A DNA stretch of 64,000 nucleotides, from positions 124,001 through 188,000 of the forward strand of contig CBDEUJ010000002.1 in NCBI GenBank assembly GCA_965243215.1, read 5' to 3'. The stretch comes from JAJEFO01 sp009843725. Lineage in GTDB: Bacteria; Pseudomonadota; Alphaproteobacteria; Rhodobacterales; Rhodobacteraceae. A model generated the notes under the pieces. The model saw only the letters and a list, made by a program, of their open reading frames with translations. It ran no database searches and was not told the DNA's origin. The translations under genes and the position numbers were made by a program. Shown here one piece after another: positions 1 through 7,174 of the stretch. How positions within the stretch are numbered: the stretch's first letter is position 1; the number at the start of each line of letters is the position of its first letter.

Positions 1-530
1 TGCATCATATCGAGGCGCTTGAAAAAGCTGCGCAGGACGCCGAAGGCGGCGGGGAAATGGCCGGTTCGACCGGCGAGCCGCCCACCGCCCGCGAGGCCGC
101 GCTCGCGGCCCGCGAGGCCGCTGTCACGCTGGCCGAAGCGACGGGCCGGGCCCGCGACTGGCTCAAGCCGCACGTCGACGCCGGCCGCGTCCTGCCCGCC
201 GAGTGCGCCCGGCTGGAGGCACTGGCCGCCCGCCTGGACGGCGGCAACGTCATCCAGTTCGCGGCGAACGGCGAGACGGTTGAGGAAACGCCCCTGAAGG
301 CGCTTGACGCCTTGCTTGCGGCGCTGCCCGTCCGGGTGGACTACCGGGAAGACATGGCGGGCGGACCCATCCCCCCGCTCGATCCGGGCGGCAACGCGGC
401 CGCGCGGCAGGACCGCATGGAGGCCGTCGCGCACAAGGCGCAGACGCTCATGAAAACGGCGTTGGCGAAGGGCGACCGCCTCACGCTCACGGACGCAATC
501 GCCCTGGCCGAGAAGGAGACGGACACGTGA
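1..530 (+). CDS. Mu-like prophage protease/scaffold protein, C-terminal part
   Basis: The frame is open at the left window edge, so only the last 176 or so residues are visible. They are Ala/Glu/Arg-rich and helical, typical of a scaffold, and contain a segment (ALDALLAALPVRVDYRE) that resembles the C-terminal scaffold of Mu gpI-type head maturation proteases. In that family an N-terminal serine protease is fused to an internal scaffold on which the capsid assembles. The catalytic part would lie outside the window. The gene ends in a GTGA overlap with the capsid gene, the usual scaffold-capsid adjacency. An internal ATG at 57 could give a scaffold-only product, as gpZ does in Mu, but no clear ribosome binding site was seen for it. 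The assignment rests on composition, position and weak similarity. Confidence 0.6.
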   Translation, partial: HHIEALEKAAQDAEGGGEMAGSTGEPPTAREAALAAREAAVTLAEATGRARDWLKPHVDAGRVLPAECARLEALAARLDGGNVIQFAANGETVEETPLKALDALLAALPVRVDYREDMAGGPIPPLDPGGNAAARQDRMEAVAHKAQTLMKTALAKGDRLTLTDAIALAEKETDT

Positions 531-1531
531 ACTATCCCATCATCAACCTTGCCCAGGACAGCGGCCACTCGCTGGCGTCCGGGCCGTTCGAGACGCAGAC
601 GCAATACACGCAGATCGCGCTTGCCGTGAGACTGCCCGGCATGATCGCGGACGCCGTGTGCCCGCGCGTCCGCGCCCCTTACAAGTTCACCTACACGAAG
701 CTTATGCAGCAGGATCAGCTGACCTTGCCGGAAGACGGCGGAAGGGCAAGCCGCGCGGGCCGCCTGCGCGAAGTGGAGTTCGGGTCGGTGGACGAAAACG
801 ACATTGTTCAGGACTACGGCCTGTTGACCTACGTGCCCGACCGCGACGTGCGGGAAGCGCGCTCCCAGGGCCTGCCCTACGACCCGATCCAGAACTCGAC
901 CACGAGCCTGCGGGAGCTTCAGCTCATGTTGCGGGAGCAGCGGGTTGCGAAACTGGTGTTTGACGAGTCGAACTACCTGACGGGCTACAAGAAGACGCTG
1001 ACGACCTCGAACCAATGGAGCCATTCCAGCAGTTCGCCGATAGAAGCGATCATTGACGCGATCGAGAAGCTGCTCGTGCGGCCCAACACGCTTGTCCTGG
1101 GACAGCAGACATGGACGAAGCTGCGGCAGCACGGCGACATCCTGAACGCCGTCAACCAGTCCGGCGCGGGCAGGGACCAGGAGAGCGGCCTTGCGGCCCG
1201 ACGCGCCGTCGCGGACCTGTTTGAGCTCGATGAAGTGCTTGTCGGGCGGGTGCAGACACAGACGAACAACCGCGGCCAGACCCCGAGCTACGAGTACCTT
1301 TGGGGCAAGCACGCGGCGCTCCTGGCGGTCAATCCGACAATGGCCTCGATGCAGACCGCCATGCCGTCATTCTGCTTCACGGCGGAAGCCATGCCGGTCG
1401 AGATGCGCTCCTACATCGAGGGCGGGCGCGGCGTGGGTGCCGGAAGCCACGTCATCAAGGTGTCCGAAAGCTGCAAGGAAGTGGTCGCCTGGGGAGCGGC
1501 TGGCTACTTCTGGAAGAACGCGGTCGCCTGA
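527..1531 (+). CDS. phage major capsid protein
   Basis: This 334-residue protein starts with GTG, overlapping the scaffold stop by four bases. Its length and organisation fit a HK97-fold major head subunit of the Mu-like/transposable siphophage type. The N-terminal third has a strand-rich extended-arm and spine-helix pattern, then comes a helix-turn segment (IEAIIDAIEKLL) with a P-domain-like stretch (NTLVLGQQTWTKL), and the C-terminus is rich in beta and Gly. The segment naming an NSG-like loop and the WGAAGYFWKNA end recall capsid proteins annotated in Pseudomonas and Rhodobacter transposable phages. Immediate descent from the scaffold gene supports the call. No residue-level catalytic site applies. 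The protein fold is inferred from pattern, not from a search. Confidence 0.75.
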   Translation: MNYPIINLAQDSGHSLASGPFETQTQYTQIALAVRLPGMIADAVCPRVRAPYKFTYTKLMQQDQLTLPEDGGRASRAGRLREVEFGSVDENDIVQDYGLLTYVPDRDVREARSQGLPYDPIQNSTTSLRELQLMLREQRVAKLVFDESNYLTGYKKTLTTSNQWSHSSSSPIEAIIDAIEKLLVRPNTLVLGQQTWTKLRQHGDILNAVNQSGAGRDQESGLAARRAVADLFELDEVLVGRVQTQTNNRGQTPSYEYLWGKHAALLAVNPTMASMQTAMPSFCFTAEAMPVEMRSYIEGGRGVGAGSHVIKVSESCKEVVAWGAAGYFWKNAVA

Positions 1532-1650
1532 CTCCTCATTTCAGGCGGCCACGGGCGCGCACCGGTCACTGCGCGCCGCAAGCTGGCGGGGCGGAGACAA
1601 TCCATTGGTTCGTCAATCACAGCCGCCCCGCCAGCGCAACGGAGAGGGAC

Positions 1651-1992
1651 ATGGACAACTCCGAGTTCATAGGCGGCACCAGGCGGGCGCACGAATACCT
1701 GGTCGACCTGATGGGCCCGCTTGCGCCGTCTTGGAAGACGTTCAGGTGCGCCACGTCCGCCAGCTGGCGGGCCAAGCGGCAAAGTCGGGTTCCGAAAGGC
1801 TATCCGGTCGCCCGGAAGGTTCCCGGCATCAAGAGCGCGGTATTCCTTCGCAAGGAGTTGGTCGCCTACGCCAAGGCTGTCTTCGAGGAAGCGGACCCGG
1901 AGTTCCTGACGTCATCGCACAAGCACCTGCGCGCGCTGATCGAGGGCGAAACGGCCCGGACACGCGCCCAGAGCGCCGCCCAGGCGCGTTGA
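1651..1992 (+). CDS. small phage protein of unknown function
   Basis: This is a 113-residue basic protein starting at ATG 1651, preceded by a good ribosome binding site (ggagag at 1641-1646). A longer frame exists upstream but overlaps the capsid gene in another register, so the internal ATG is preferred. The second half (GYPVARKVPGIKSAVFLRKE and the following helix) superficially resembles the wing and recognition helix of AlpA/excisionase-like winged-helix proteins. This is not enough to assign DNA binding. It lies 119 bp after the capsid gene and 14 bp before the next gene, so it is probably co-transcribed with them. In related phages this position holds head-completion or decoration proteins, which is the main alternative. 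Confidence 0.5.
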   Translation: MDNSEFIGGTRRAHEYLVDLMGPLAPSWKTFRCATSASWRAKRQSRVPKGYPVARKVPGIKSAVFLRKELVAYAKAVFEEADPEFLTSSHKHLRALIEGETARTRAQSAAQAR

Positions 1993-2006
1993 GGGGTTCC
2001 GGGCGC

Positions 2007-2669
2007 ATGGACGGTGCAGAAAACCGCCAACGGCCACACACGGGCGAAAAAAACGGGGTCTACACGCCAGTTGATCCGTCGCCCACGGCGCGGGCGCACG
2101 TCCGGGCGCGGCTGGCGGACTGGTTCGACATCATCCGGGCCGGGCTTCAGGTCGACGGGGTCACGCAACAGCCGGTGATGGTGACGCCGGACCAGCTGAA
2201 GTGCCTTTTCGACGCCTCGCCCTCGCAGTTTCCTGCGGTCGACTCCCACGCGGACTGTTTCGTGTGGGGCAAGCGGAAGCCGCGCAGCGTGGGGCGCGTC
2301 GGCGCAATTCGCTTCGACCCGGAAGGGGAGGCGATACAGGCGCGGCTTGACATGGTGAGGGAGCGCTTCGTCGACGCGCTGGCGCTCGGAGACTACTTCG
2401 GGCGATCCGTGACGATCAAGGACGGGCGGATCGTGGACGTGGCATTCTGCACGGCGCGAGGCGTTCCAGGAGCGGCGGGCAACAGGCCGCTCCATTTCCT
2501 GCACCCGGACGCCTTCGCGGATCGCGAGCAATACGAGCGCCGCAAGCGCGCACTGGAAGTTACGTATGTCGCCCATGCAGACAGGGCGCGGCGGATGATT
2601 ACGGGGTGGACCGGGCGGAACGGGAAACCGAGGCCCTGGCATCCTGACGAGCCTGTTGCAGATGTTTGA
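2007..2669 (+). CDS. phage-region protein of unknown function
   Basis: This 220-residue protein starts at ATG 2007, preceded by gaggggtt at 1991-1998. The product is mixed charge with no signal peptide or membrane segment. A central region (residues about 70-150) has alternating strands and an Asp/Gly turn-rich pattern, and the C-terminus is basic (ERRKRALEV, TGRNGKPRPW). I do not recognise a family. Its frame overlaps the start of the following tail-fibre gene by eight bases, which supports co-transcription and translational coupling. It occupies the place where head-tail connector genes are expected in a complete transposable phage, but nothing in the sequence shows that role. Confidence 0.5.
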   Translation: MDGAENRQRPHTGEKNGVYTPVDPSPTARAHVRARLADWFDIIRAGLQVDGVTQQPVMVTPDQLKCLFDASPSQFPAVDSHADCFVWGKRKPRSVGRVGAIRFDPEGEAIQARLDMVRERFVDALALGDYFGRSVTIKDGRIVDVAFCTARGVPGAAGNRPLHFLHPDAFADREQYERRKRALEVTYVAHADRARRMITGWTGRNGKPRPWHPDEPVADV

Positions 2670-3897
2670 CTGGACGCCGCCAGCGGACTTTGACCTTGCG
2701 GGCATCATCATTCGTCGCGCCCCGGACCCGAACCCCGACTCGGACGTGAACGACGTTGAGTGGGGAGTGATGGAGCCGATGCACCTGGGCGTGCTCACCG
2801 CCTCGCCCTGGGAAACGACAAACCCGCCGGAAGGCGACTGGCTGTTTGCCGCCCGTGCGTTGTCCACCGCTGGCGACCTTTCGGAGATCGTGCGTTTCAA
2901 GGCTTCGCTCGGACCCGGCCCGCAAGGCCTGGCCGGACTGACGCAGCGCGAGTTCATCTATGCGCTGACGGCGACGGGGGATCCGATACCGGAAAGCAAG
3001 CGGCCGCAAAACAGCTGGTCCTTCGACAATCCAGGCACGGCGGACGGCCTGCGATGGACGGACGGCCAGGAAGGTGTGACGCTGGCCCTGCCCGTCGCCT
3101 GGCAATCGTCGCGGGCCGTGCCCATCACGGCCGAGGCGGGCGACGAGATAAGCGACGAGTGGACCGTGCCCGTTGTCGTGGCGCAGCGAGGCTTGACGCC
3201 GGAGGACGGCGAGGACGGGCAGGGCTACGAGTTCATCTTTGCCAAGACATCGAGCGCGTCCGCGCCCGCCGCGCCGAACAACGCGTGGGGCTACGACCAA
3301 CCGCAGTCGCCGTGGTCTGACGGCGCACCCGTCATTGCCCTGGGGGAATACCTCTGGATGGCGCAGCGCCGCATCGTGGGAGCGCCTGCGGCGGGTGACG
3401 CGGTGCCCGCCTCGTGGACCTCGCCCAGGAGCATTTCGCGTGTGGCGATGGATGGCGAGGACGGCGTGACCACCACGATCACGCGGACGGAGACCGTGCC
3501 GCTTGCGGACGCGGCAGTGACGACCGCGAAGATCGCCTTGGGCGCGACTTCCGCCGTCGGCGTGGCGACGGCCCGAAGCGGCACGTCTATGTCAGTTTCG
3601 GCGCTGGAGGGCGGGAGCGGCTACAAATTCTTGATGCAGGTTTCTGGCTCTGTCTACAGCGACGACGGCAGCACGAACGAAGACTATAACACCATCACTT
3701 GCCAGCTGCTGCGCGGGTCTTCAGCCGTCGCGACAACGACCTTGCGCGTTTTTGATCGTAGCAGCGGAGAGTTCGCGTTGGCGGCGGCGGGCAATCATCC
3801 CAGCACGCTGGGCTTCGGCTTTCGGGTGTCAGCAAATCATCGAGGCACTTTGCGGCTGAACCCAACGTCCATGACTGTTTTCATTGGGAAGAGGTAA
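2662..3897 (+). CDS. phage tail-tip/tail-fibre protein
   Basis: This is a 411-residue protein from ATG 2662; a TTG at 2656 in the same frame is an alternative, and neither has a strong ribosome binding site. Residues 1-80 look like one fibronectin type III-like module of the kind found in lambda gpJ-type central fibres. Residues 95-180 and 181-265 are two related modules, each with an FI-A-T strand, an N-W-(F/Y)-D-x-P turn and a W-x-DG motif. The short collagen-like linker EDGEDGQG joins them. The C-terminal third is Ser/Thr/Ala-rich beta structure, as in receptor-binding tips. Compared with full gpJ proteins (over 1000 residues) it is short and lacks the baseplate-binding N-terminus, so it may be a side fibre or a truncated tip. 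Confidence 0.65.
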   Translation: MFDWTPPADFDLAGIIIRRAPDPNPDSDVNDVEWGVMEPMHLGVLTASPWETTNPPEGDWLFAARALSTAGDLSEIVRFKASLGPGPQGLAGLTQREFIYALTATGDPIPESKRPQNSWSFDNPGTADGLRWTDGQEGVTLALPVAWQSSRAVPITAEAGDEISDEWTVPVVVAQRGLTPEDGEDGQGYEFIFAKTSSASAPAAPNNAWGYDQPQSPWSDGAPVIALGEYLWMAQRRIVGAPAAGDAVPASWTSPRSISRVAMDGEDGVTTTITRTETVPLADAAVTTAKIALGATSAVGVATARSGTSMSVSALEGGSGYKFLMQVSGSVYSDDGSTNEDYNTITCQLLRGSSAVATTTLRVFDRSSGEFALAAAGNHPSTLGFGFRVSANHRGTLRLNPTSMTVFIGKR

Positions 3898-3900
3898 TCT

Positions 3901-5244
3901 ATGAAAGTGACTTCTGACATGATCGTTGTGGCGCTTGAGGAGCGGGCACGTGACGGCCATATTGTTCTGCCGCACGGCGTTGCTCCAGCCGCCGATCCAG
4001 TCTTCGGGCAGCGCTCCGTTACGGAGGCGAAGTGGAACACGGTTGCATGGAACCCGCCGCAGGGACGGGGCATTGACGACCGCCAACCGGACTCGATGGC
4101 AAGCGCCAAGCCGTCATGGCTGGCCGTGCGAAAGTGGGCAGTGGAAAGATACCTGGACGCGGAGGCTTTTTCGGACGCCGGAATTGCCTTGGGGGACGCA
4201 AAGCGCCGGGCCGCGAACGGCGTGGCGCGTTTGCCGGTCGGTCATGATATTGGCGACTTGCACGTCGGAAAGGGCTTGGAGCGAATGCCTGCGCTTGTCC
4301 ATGTTTTGGACCGCGCCGTTGCGGCCGGAAAGCCGACGCCACTTTCTGTCATGCGCACGGTGGAAGGCGGGCGCCCGGCGCACGTTTGGACGGAAGCGGG
4401 TTTGGCAAGAATGCTGCGCGCCGTTGCCGAAAGGACAAATCACGGCGAAAGCGCCGCGAACATGCTGCACGAAAGGTTTGCGGCAGACCAGGCCGTCATG
4501 CGCGATCCCGACGGCGGGCTGGCATCGGACGCGACGGACGATGAAAAGCTGAAGGCGCGAGAAGCGGCGCATGATCGCCACGCCCGCAACGTCGCGCAGT
4601 ACGACAAGCTCTTTGCCAAGGCATTGGCGACCGTTGCCGACGCCGACGCCCTGCCCGGCGAACTGCCCACGCTCAAGGCCGTGCTCACCGAGCGCCTGGA
4701 GGCCGCAGCGACCGGCCAGCAGAAGCGCATCAAGGGCGCACTCTCGCAGCAGGCTATTGACAATTGGGCCGCCTGCGTAGAGATCGACCAGGCGCTGCGA
4801 GAGGTCGCCCTGGAGTGCGCCGTGGGCGCGCAACGCATCGGCAACGCATCCGACCCCGCGAAGGCCAAGGCCGCGTTCAGCGCCGCCGTGACGGCCGTTG
4901 AGGCCGTCTCGCCGGTCAACATCCCGGAAGTCACGCACGCCATAGCAGGGCGGCGCGTGACGATTCGCGCGGTCAACCCGACGGCGGACCCGGCCATACG
5001 CGGGCCGGTCACCGTGCTTTCGACCAGCGTTGCATCAACGGACGGGTCGACCATCACCGGCAAGGTGACCGCGTCGGACGGCCTGCCCGTGAAGGACCCC
5101 GACCCCAGGCTTTCGCATTGGGATTTTGCGGACGACTACGGCGGCAAGGTGAGGATCGCCGTTGAGGTCCGAAACGTGTGCGGCCCGGCGACCCACGAGG
5201 TCGACTTGGAGGTGACTGCCAACGGCGGCATTCGGGTCGCTTGA
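3901..5244 (+). CDS. phage-region protein of unknown function, possible virion protein
   Basis: The protein has 447 residues and starts at ATG 3901, preceded by gaagagg at 3886-3892, three bases after the fibre stop. Residues 1-110 are globular and Trp-containing. Residues 150-330 are almost wholly alpha-helical and Ala/Glu/Lys-rich. Residues 345-447 switch to a beta-rich, Ig-like region (TITGKVTASDGLPVKDPDP, then VRIAVEVRN) ending in a short strand. A helical stalk capped by an Ig-like fold would suit a virion or tail accessory protein, but the family is not recognised. It is the last coding unit of the phage block; the next 300 bp are repeats. A tail-fibre partner or a lysogenic-conversion (moron) product are both possible. 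Confidence 0.5.
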   Translation: MKVTSDMIVVALEERARDGHIVLPHGVAPAADPVFGQRSVTEAKWNTVAWNPPQGRGIDDRQPDSMASAKPSWLAVRKWAVERYLDAEAFSDAGIALGDAKRRAANGVARLPVGHDIGDLHVGKGLERMPALVHVLDRAVAAGKPTPLSVMRTVEGGRPAHVWTEAGLARMLRAVAERTNHGESAANMLHERFAADQAVMRDPDGGLASDATDDEKLKAREAAHDRHARNVAQYDKLFAKALATVADADALPGELPTLKAVLTERLEAAATGQQKRIKGALSQQAIDNWAACVEIDQALREVALECAVGAQRIGNASDPAKAKAAFSAAVTAVEAVSPVNIPEVTHAIAGRRVTIRAVNPTADPAIRGPVTVLSTSVASTDGSTITGKVTASDGLPVKDPDPRLSHWDFADDYGGKVRIAVEVRNVCGPATHEVDLEVTANGGIRVA

Positions 5245-5288
5245 GGACAAGTTATCCGATAGTCTAAAAACGACATTTTGCGCATTTT

Positions 5289-5329
5289 CGACTTCTTAAA
5301 AAATGTCGCAAACAGCGTTTAAGAAGTCG
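5289..5329. repeat. 12-bp perfect inverted repeat interleaved with a 9-bp one
   Basis: The 12-base arm at 5289-5300 is exactly complementary to 5318-5329 (17-nt loop). A second pair, 5271-5279 and 5300-5308 (9 bp, exact), is interleaved with it, giving the order A-B-A'-B'. There is no T-run after the stem, so it is not an ordinary terminator. Confidence 0.7.
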
Positions 5330-5330
5330 C

Positions 5331-5400
5331 GACGTGTTCCGCCAGATTCCGCCAGATTCCGCATTGTTCCGCATAGACTCGCCAAGACTCGGCTAGAATC
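5331..5400. repeat. degenerate tandem repeat with 10-bp period
   Basis: Seven consecutive 10-base units start with G and end in TCC, CTC or ATC. Units two and three (5341-5350, 5351-5360) are identical and the rest diverge by two to five bases. The period matches one DNA helical turn, so each unit presents the same face. This suits a phased protein-binding array rather than coding sequence. Confidence 0.65.
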
Positions 5401-5402
5401 GC

Positions 5403-5437
5403 ATCCCAGAGTCCGTTTTTGCCAATCCCAGAGTCCG
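5403..5437. repeat. 13-bp direct repeat spaced 22 bp
   Basis: The 13 bases at 5403-5415 recur exactly at 5425-5437. A related inverted form (ggactcgg) occurs at 5493-5500. The 22-bp spacing equals about two helical turns. Confidence 0.65.
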
Positions 5438-5548
5438 GCTACAGTCCTAAAAGGCGAAAAAGTCAAGAAAAGACAAAAAATAGTCAACCAGCGGACTCGG
5501 CACGAGCCGCGGAATGCGCAAACTTCCATCCGAAGGATGACCTTGTCC

Positions 5549-6379
5549 ATGTTGCAGGAAGCAGAACCTCAGGATCTGTCGTTCCGTCGGGTGGAAAACG
5601 ACGTGCCCGCGCGGCTCAGCCCCGTGCAGGTTGATCAGTACAACCGCTTTGGCTTCGTGCAGCCATTCGACATTTTCGGGCAGGAGGAAATCCGGCGCAT
5701 CCGGACGTACATCGACCGCCTGATGGCTGACATGGGCGAGGATGGCGCCTACGGAATCAACTGCTACCAGGCGCGCCTCTCAGGGCTGTGGGACATCGTC
5801 ACCGATGCCCGTATTCTCGACCACGTGGAGGACATCATCGGACCGGACATTCTCTGCTGGGCGACAGCGGTCCTGTCGAAGAAGCCCCACGACCCGAAGC
5901 GGGTTCCCTGGCATCAGGATGCATCCTTCTGGTCGCTCAGCCCTGCACGCACCGTTACGGCCTGGCTTGCCGTCGACGACGCGGACGAGGAGAATGCGGC
6001 GATGCGGTTCATTCCTGGCAGCCATGACAGGGGTGCGCTGAAGGTCAGCGAGGCCCGGGGCGAATCGGTCTTTCACATCGAGACCGAAGGGGCCGCAGAC
6101 CTGGGCCAGCCCTTCACCAACGCTCTGCGGGCCGGCCAGATTTCGCTGCATGCCGACATGCTGGTTCACGGGAGCCTGCCCAATTCGTCGTCTCGTCGGC
6201 GTTGCGGGCTGACAATGCGCTATTGCCCGCCTGCAGTGCGGATAACCGACCTGGACTGGGCCGAGGGCGTGGAAGCGATCCTGTGCCGCGGGTCCGCGGC
6301 GGACTGGAAGGTGCATCCGCGTCCCGACAACGACGACATAACGATGACCGACACGCCGAGAAACCATGGGGCGAACTGA
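5549..6379 (+). CDS. phytanoyl-CoA dioxygenase (PhyH) family oxygenase
   Basis: This is a non-haem Fe(II)/2-oxoglutarate dioxygenase of the PhyH family, 276 residues, cytosolic. Visible ligands are the H-x-D pair in VPWHQDASFW (about residue 122) and the distal His in LVHGSLPN, followed by Arg residues (SSRRRCGLTMRY) that would bind the 2-oxoglutarate carboxylate. The core is complete. The start is uncertain: the frame stays open back into the repeat region to 5303. ATG 5549 has an aagga at 5533-5537, while ATG 5537 lies directly against it, so 5549 is preferred. Nine bases separate it from the MBL gene, and an ABC importer follows. Such oxygenases hydroxylate small acids, phosphonates, osmolytes or amino-acid derivatives; the substrate cannot be read from sequence. 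Confidence 0.85.
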   Translation: MLQEAEPQDLSFRRVENDVPARLSPVQVDQYNRFGFVQPFDIFGQEEIRRIRTYIDRLMADMGEDGAYGINCYQARLSGLWDIVTDARILDHVEDIIGPDILCWATAVLSKKPHDPKRVPWHQDASFWSLSPARTVTAWLAVDDADEENAAMRFIPGSHDRGALKVSEARGESVFHIETEGAADLGQPFTNALRAGQISLHADMLVHGSLPNSSSRRRCGLTMRYCPPAVRITDLDWAEGVEAILCRGSAADWKVHPRPDNDDITMTDTPRNHGAN

Positions 6380-6388
6380 GGTGGTCCA

Positions 6389-7069
6389 GTGAAACTGAAA
6401 TGGTATGGCCACGCCGCCTTCCGCCTGGTCCCGAAGGAAGGCCCGACCGTGATCACGGACCCGTACACGCCGGAAGAGGTCGGGTATCCGGCCATTGCCG
6501 ACGTCGCCGACGTGGTGATCCGTTCGTCCCATGACGATGACGCCCACTGCCGGTCCGATCTGATCCCGGGCGATCCAGCCGTGCTCGACGCCCTTGAAGT
6601 CGCGTTGAACGGCGGCGTTGGGGAGGCGGCCGGGCTTGTGGTCACGGCCGTGGAGGCGGCAGAGTGGGATCATCATCCGGATCACGAGGTGCCTGGGCGG
6701 AACGGCATGTACCGTTTCGAGCTGGACGGCATCCGCGTCGCGCACATGGGAGATGTCGGCAACCCGCTCAGCGACCGCCAGATCGCGTTCTTCCAGGACG
6801 TGGATCTCCTGCTGGCTCTCGCGGGCGGCTATCTCACGATCGAGCTGCCCGACTTGATGAAAGTGATTCACGCAGTGCGGCCGAAGCTCGTGGTGCCGAT
6901 GCATTTTCGCACGCTGACCTACCGGCCGCGCAACACGAAGTGGATCGAGAGCTTTTTGCGCAATTTCAAGGAGGAGGACGTGGACTTTGCCTGCGCACAT
7001 GAAGTCGAGCTGACAGCGCAGGACATTCCCGACGCGACGCGAGTCCTGGTGCTGGACTATGCGCGCTGA
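6389..7069 (+). CDS. MBL-fold metal-dependent hydrolase (UlaG-like)
   Basis: This is a 226-residue metallo-beta-lactamase-fold protein starting at GTG 6389 with a gaggtgg ribosome binding site. Metal ligands visible are the SHDDDAH version of the H-x-H-x-D-H motif (residues about 48-54, first His replaced by the S-H-D spacing used in the UlaG/UPF0173 branch), a central HMGDVG and a late MHF. Residues WYGHAAFRL at the N-terminus are the typical first strand of this branch. It is cytosolic. The family includes L-ascorbate-6-phosphate lactonase and phosphodiesterase-like enzymes, so hydrolysis of a lactone or ester made downstream of the neighbouring dioxygenase is plausible but inferred. It is likely co-transcribed with the dioxygenase. 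A 105-bp gap precedes the transporter. Confidence 0.8.
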   Translation: MKLKWYGHAAFRLVPKEGPTVITDPYTPEEVGYPAIADVADVVIRSSHDDDAHCRSDLIPGDPAVLDALEVALNGGVGEAAGLVVTAVEAAEWDHHPDHEVPGRNGMYRFELDGIRVAHMGDVGNPLSDRQIAFFQDVDLLLALAGGYLTIELPDLMKVIHAVRPKLVVPMHFRTLTYRPRNTKWIESFLRNFKEEDVDFACAHEVELTAQDIPDATRVLVLDYAR

Positions 7070-7174
7070 GGGTCGACGCCCGGGCAGAAGGCAAGCCCGG
7101 ACCCGTGTTCGGGGCGCCGCAAGGTCTGGCGGGCTCCGGCGCAAAACCATTCCAGATCAACAGTGGAGGAACAG

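Larger units (their letters stand above)
5245..5548. other. gene-free, repeat-dense junction; candidate right end of the prophage
   Basis: No gene is seen between the last phage frame and the dioxygenase start. The stretch holds interleaved inverted repeats (5271-5329), a roughly 10-bp tandem array (5331-5400), a 13-bp direct repeat spaced 22 bp (5403 and 5425), and an A-rich segment (5446-5486). Base composition is less GC-rich than either side. Multiple short repeats are what ends of Mu-like elements carry as transposase-binding sites, but the terminal dinucleotide and target duplication cannot be fixed without the left end. Confidence 0.45.

Noticed and set aside
5289..5329. Rho-independent terminator after the phage genes
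   Set aside because: The stem is good but no U-run follows, and the arms are interleaved with another repeat.
5780..7150. 456-codon antisense frame across the oxygenase and MBL genes
   Set aside because: Both plus-strand genes have clear metal-binding motifs; the antisense reading has none and no ribosome binding site.
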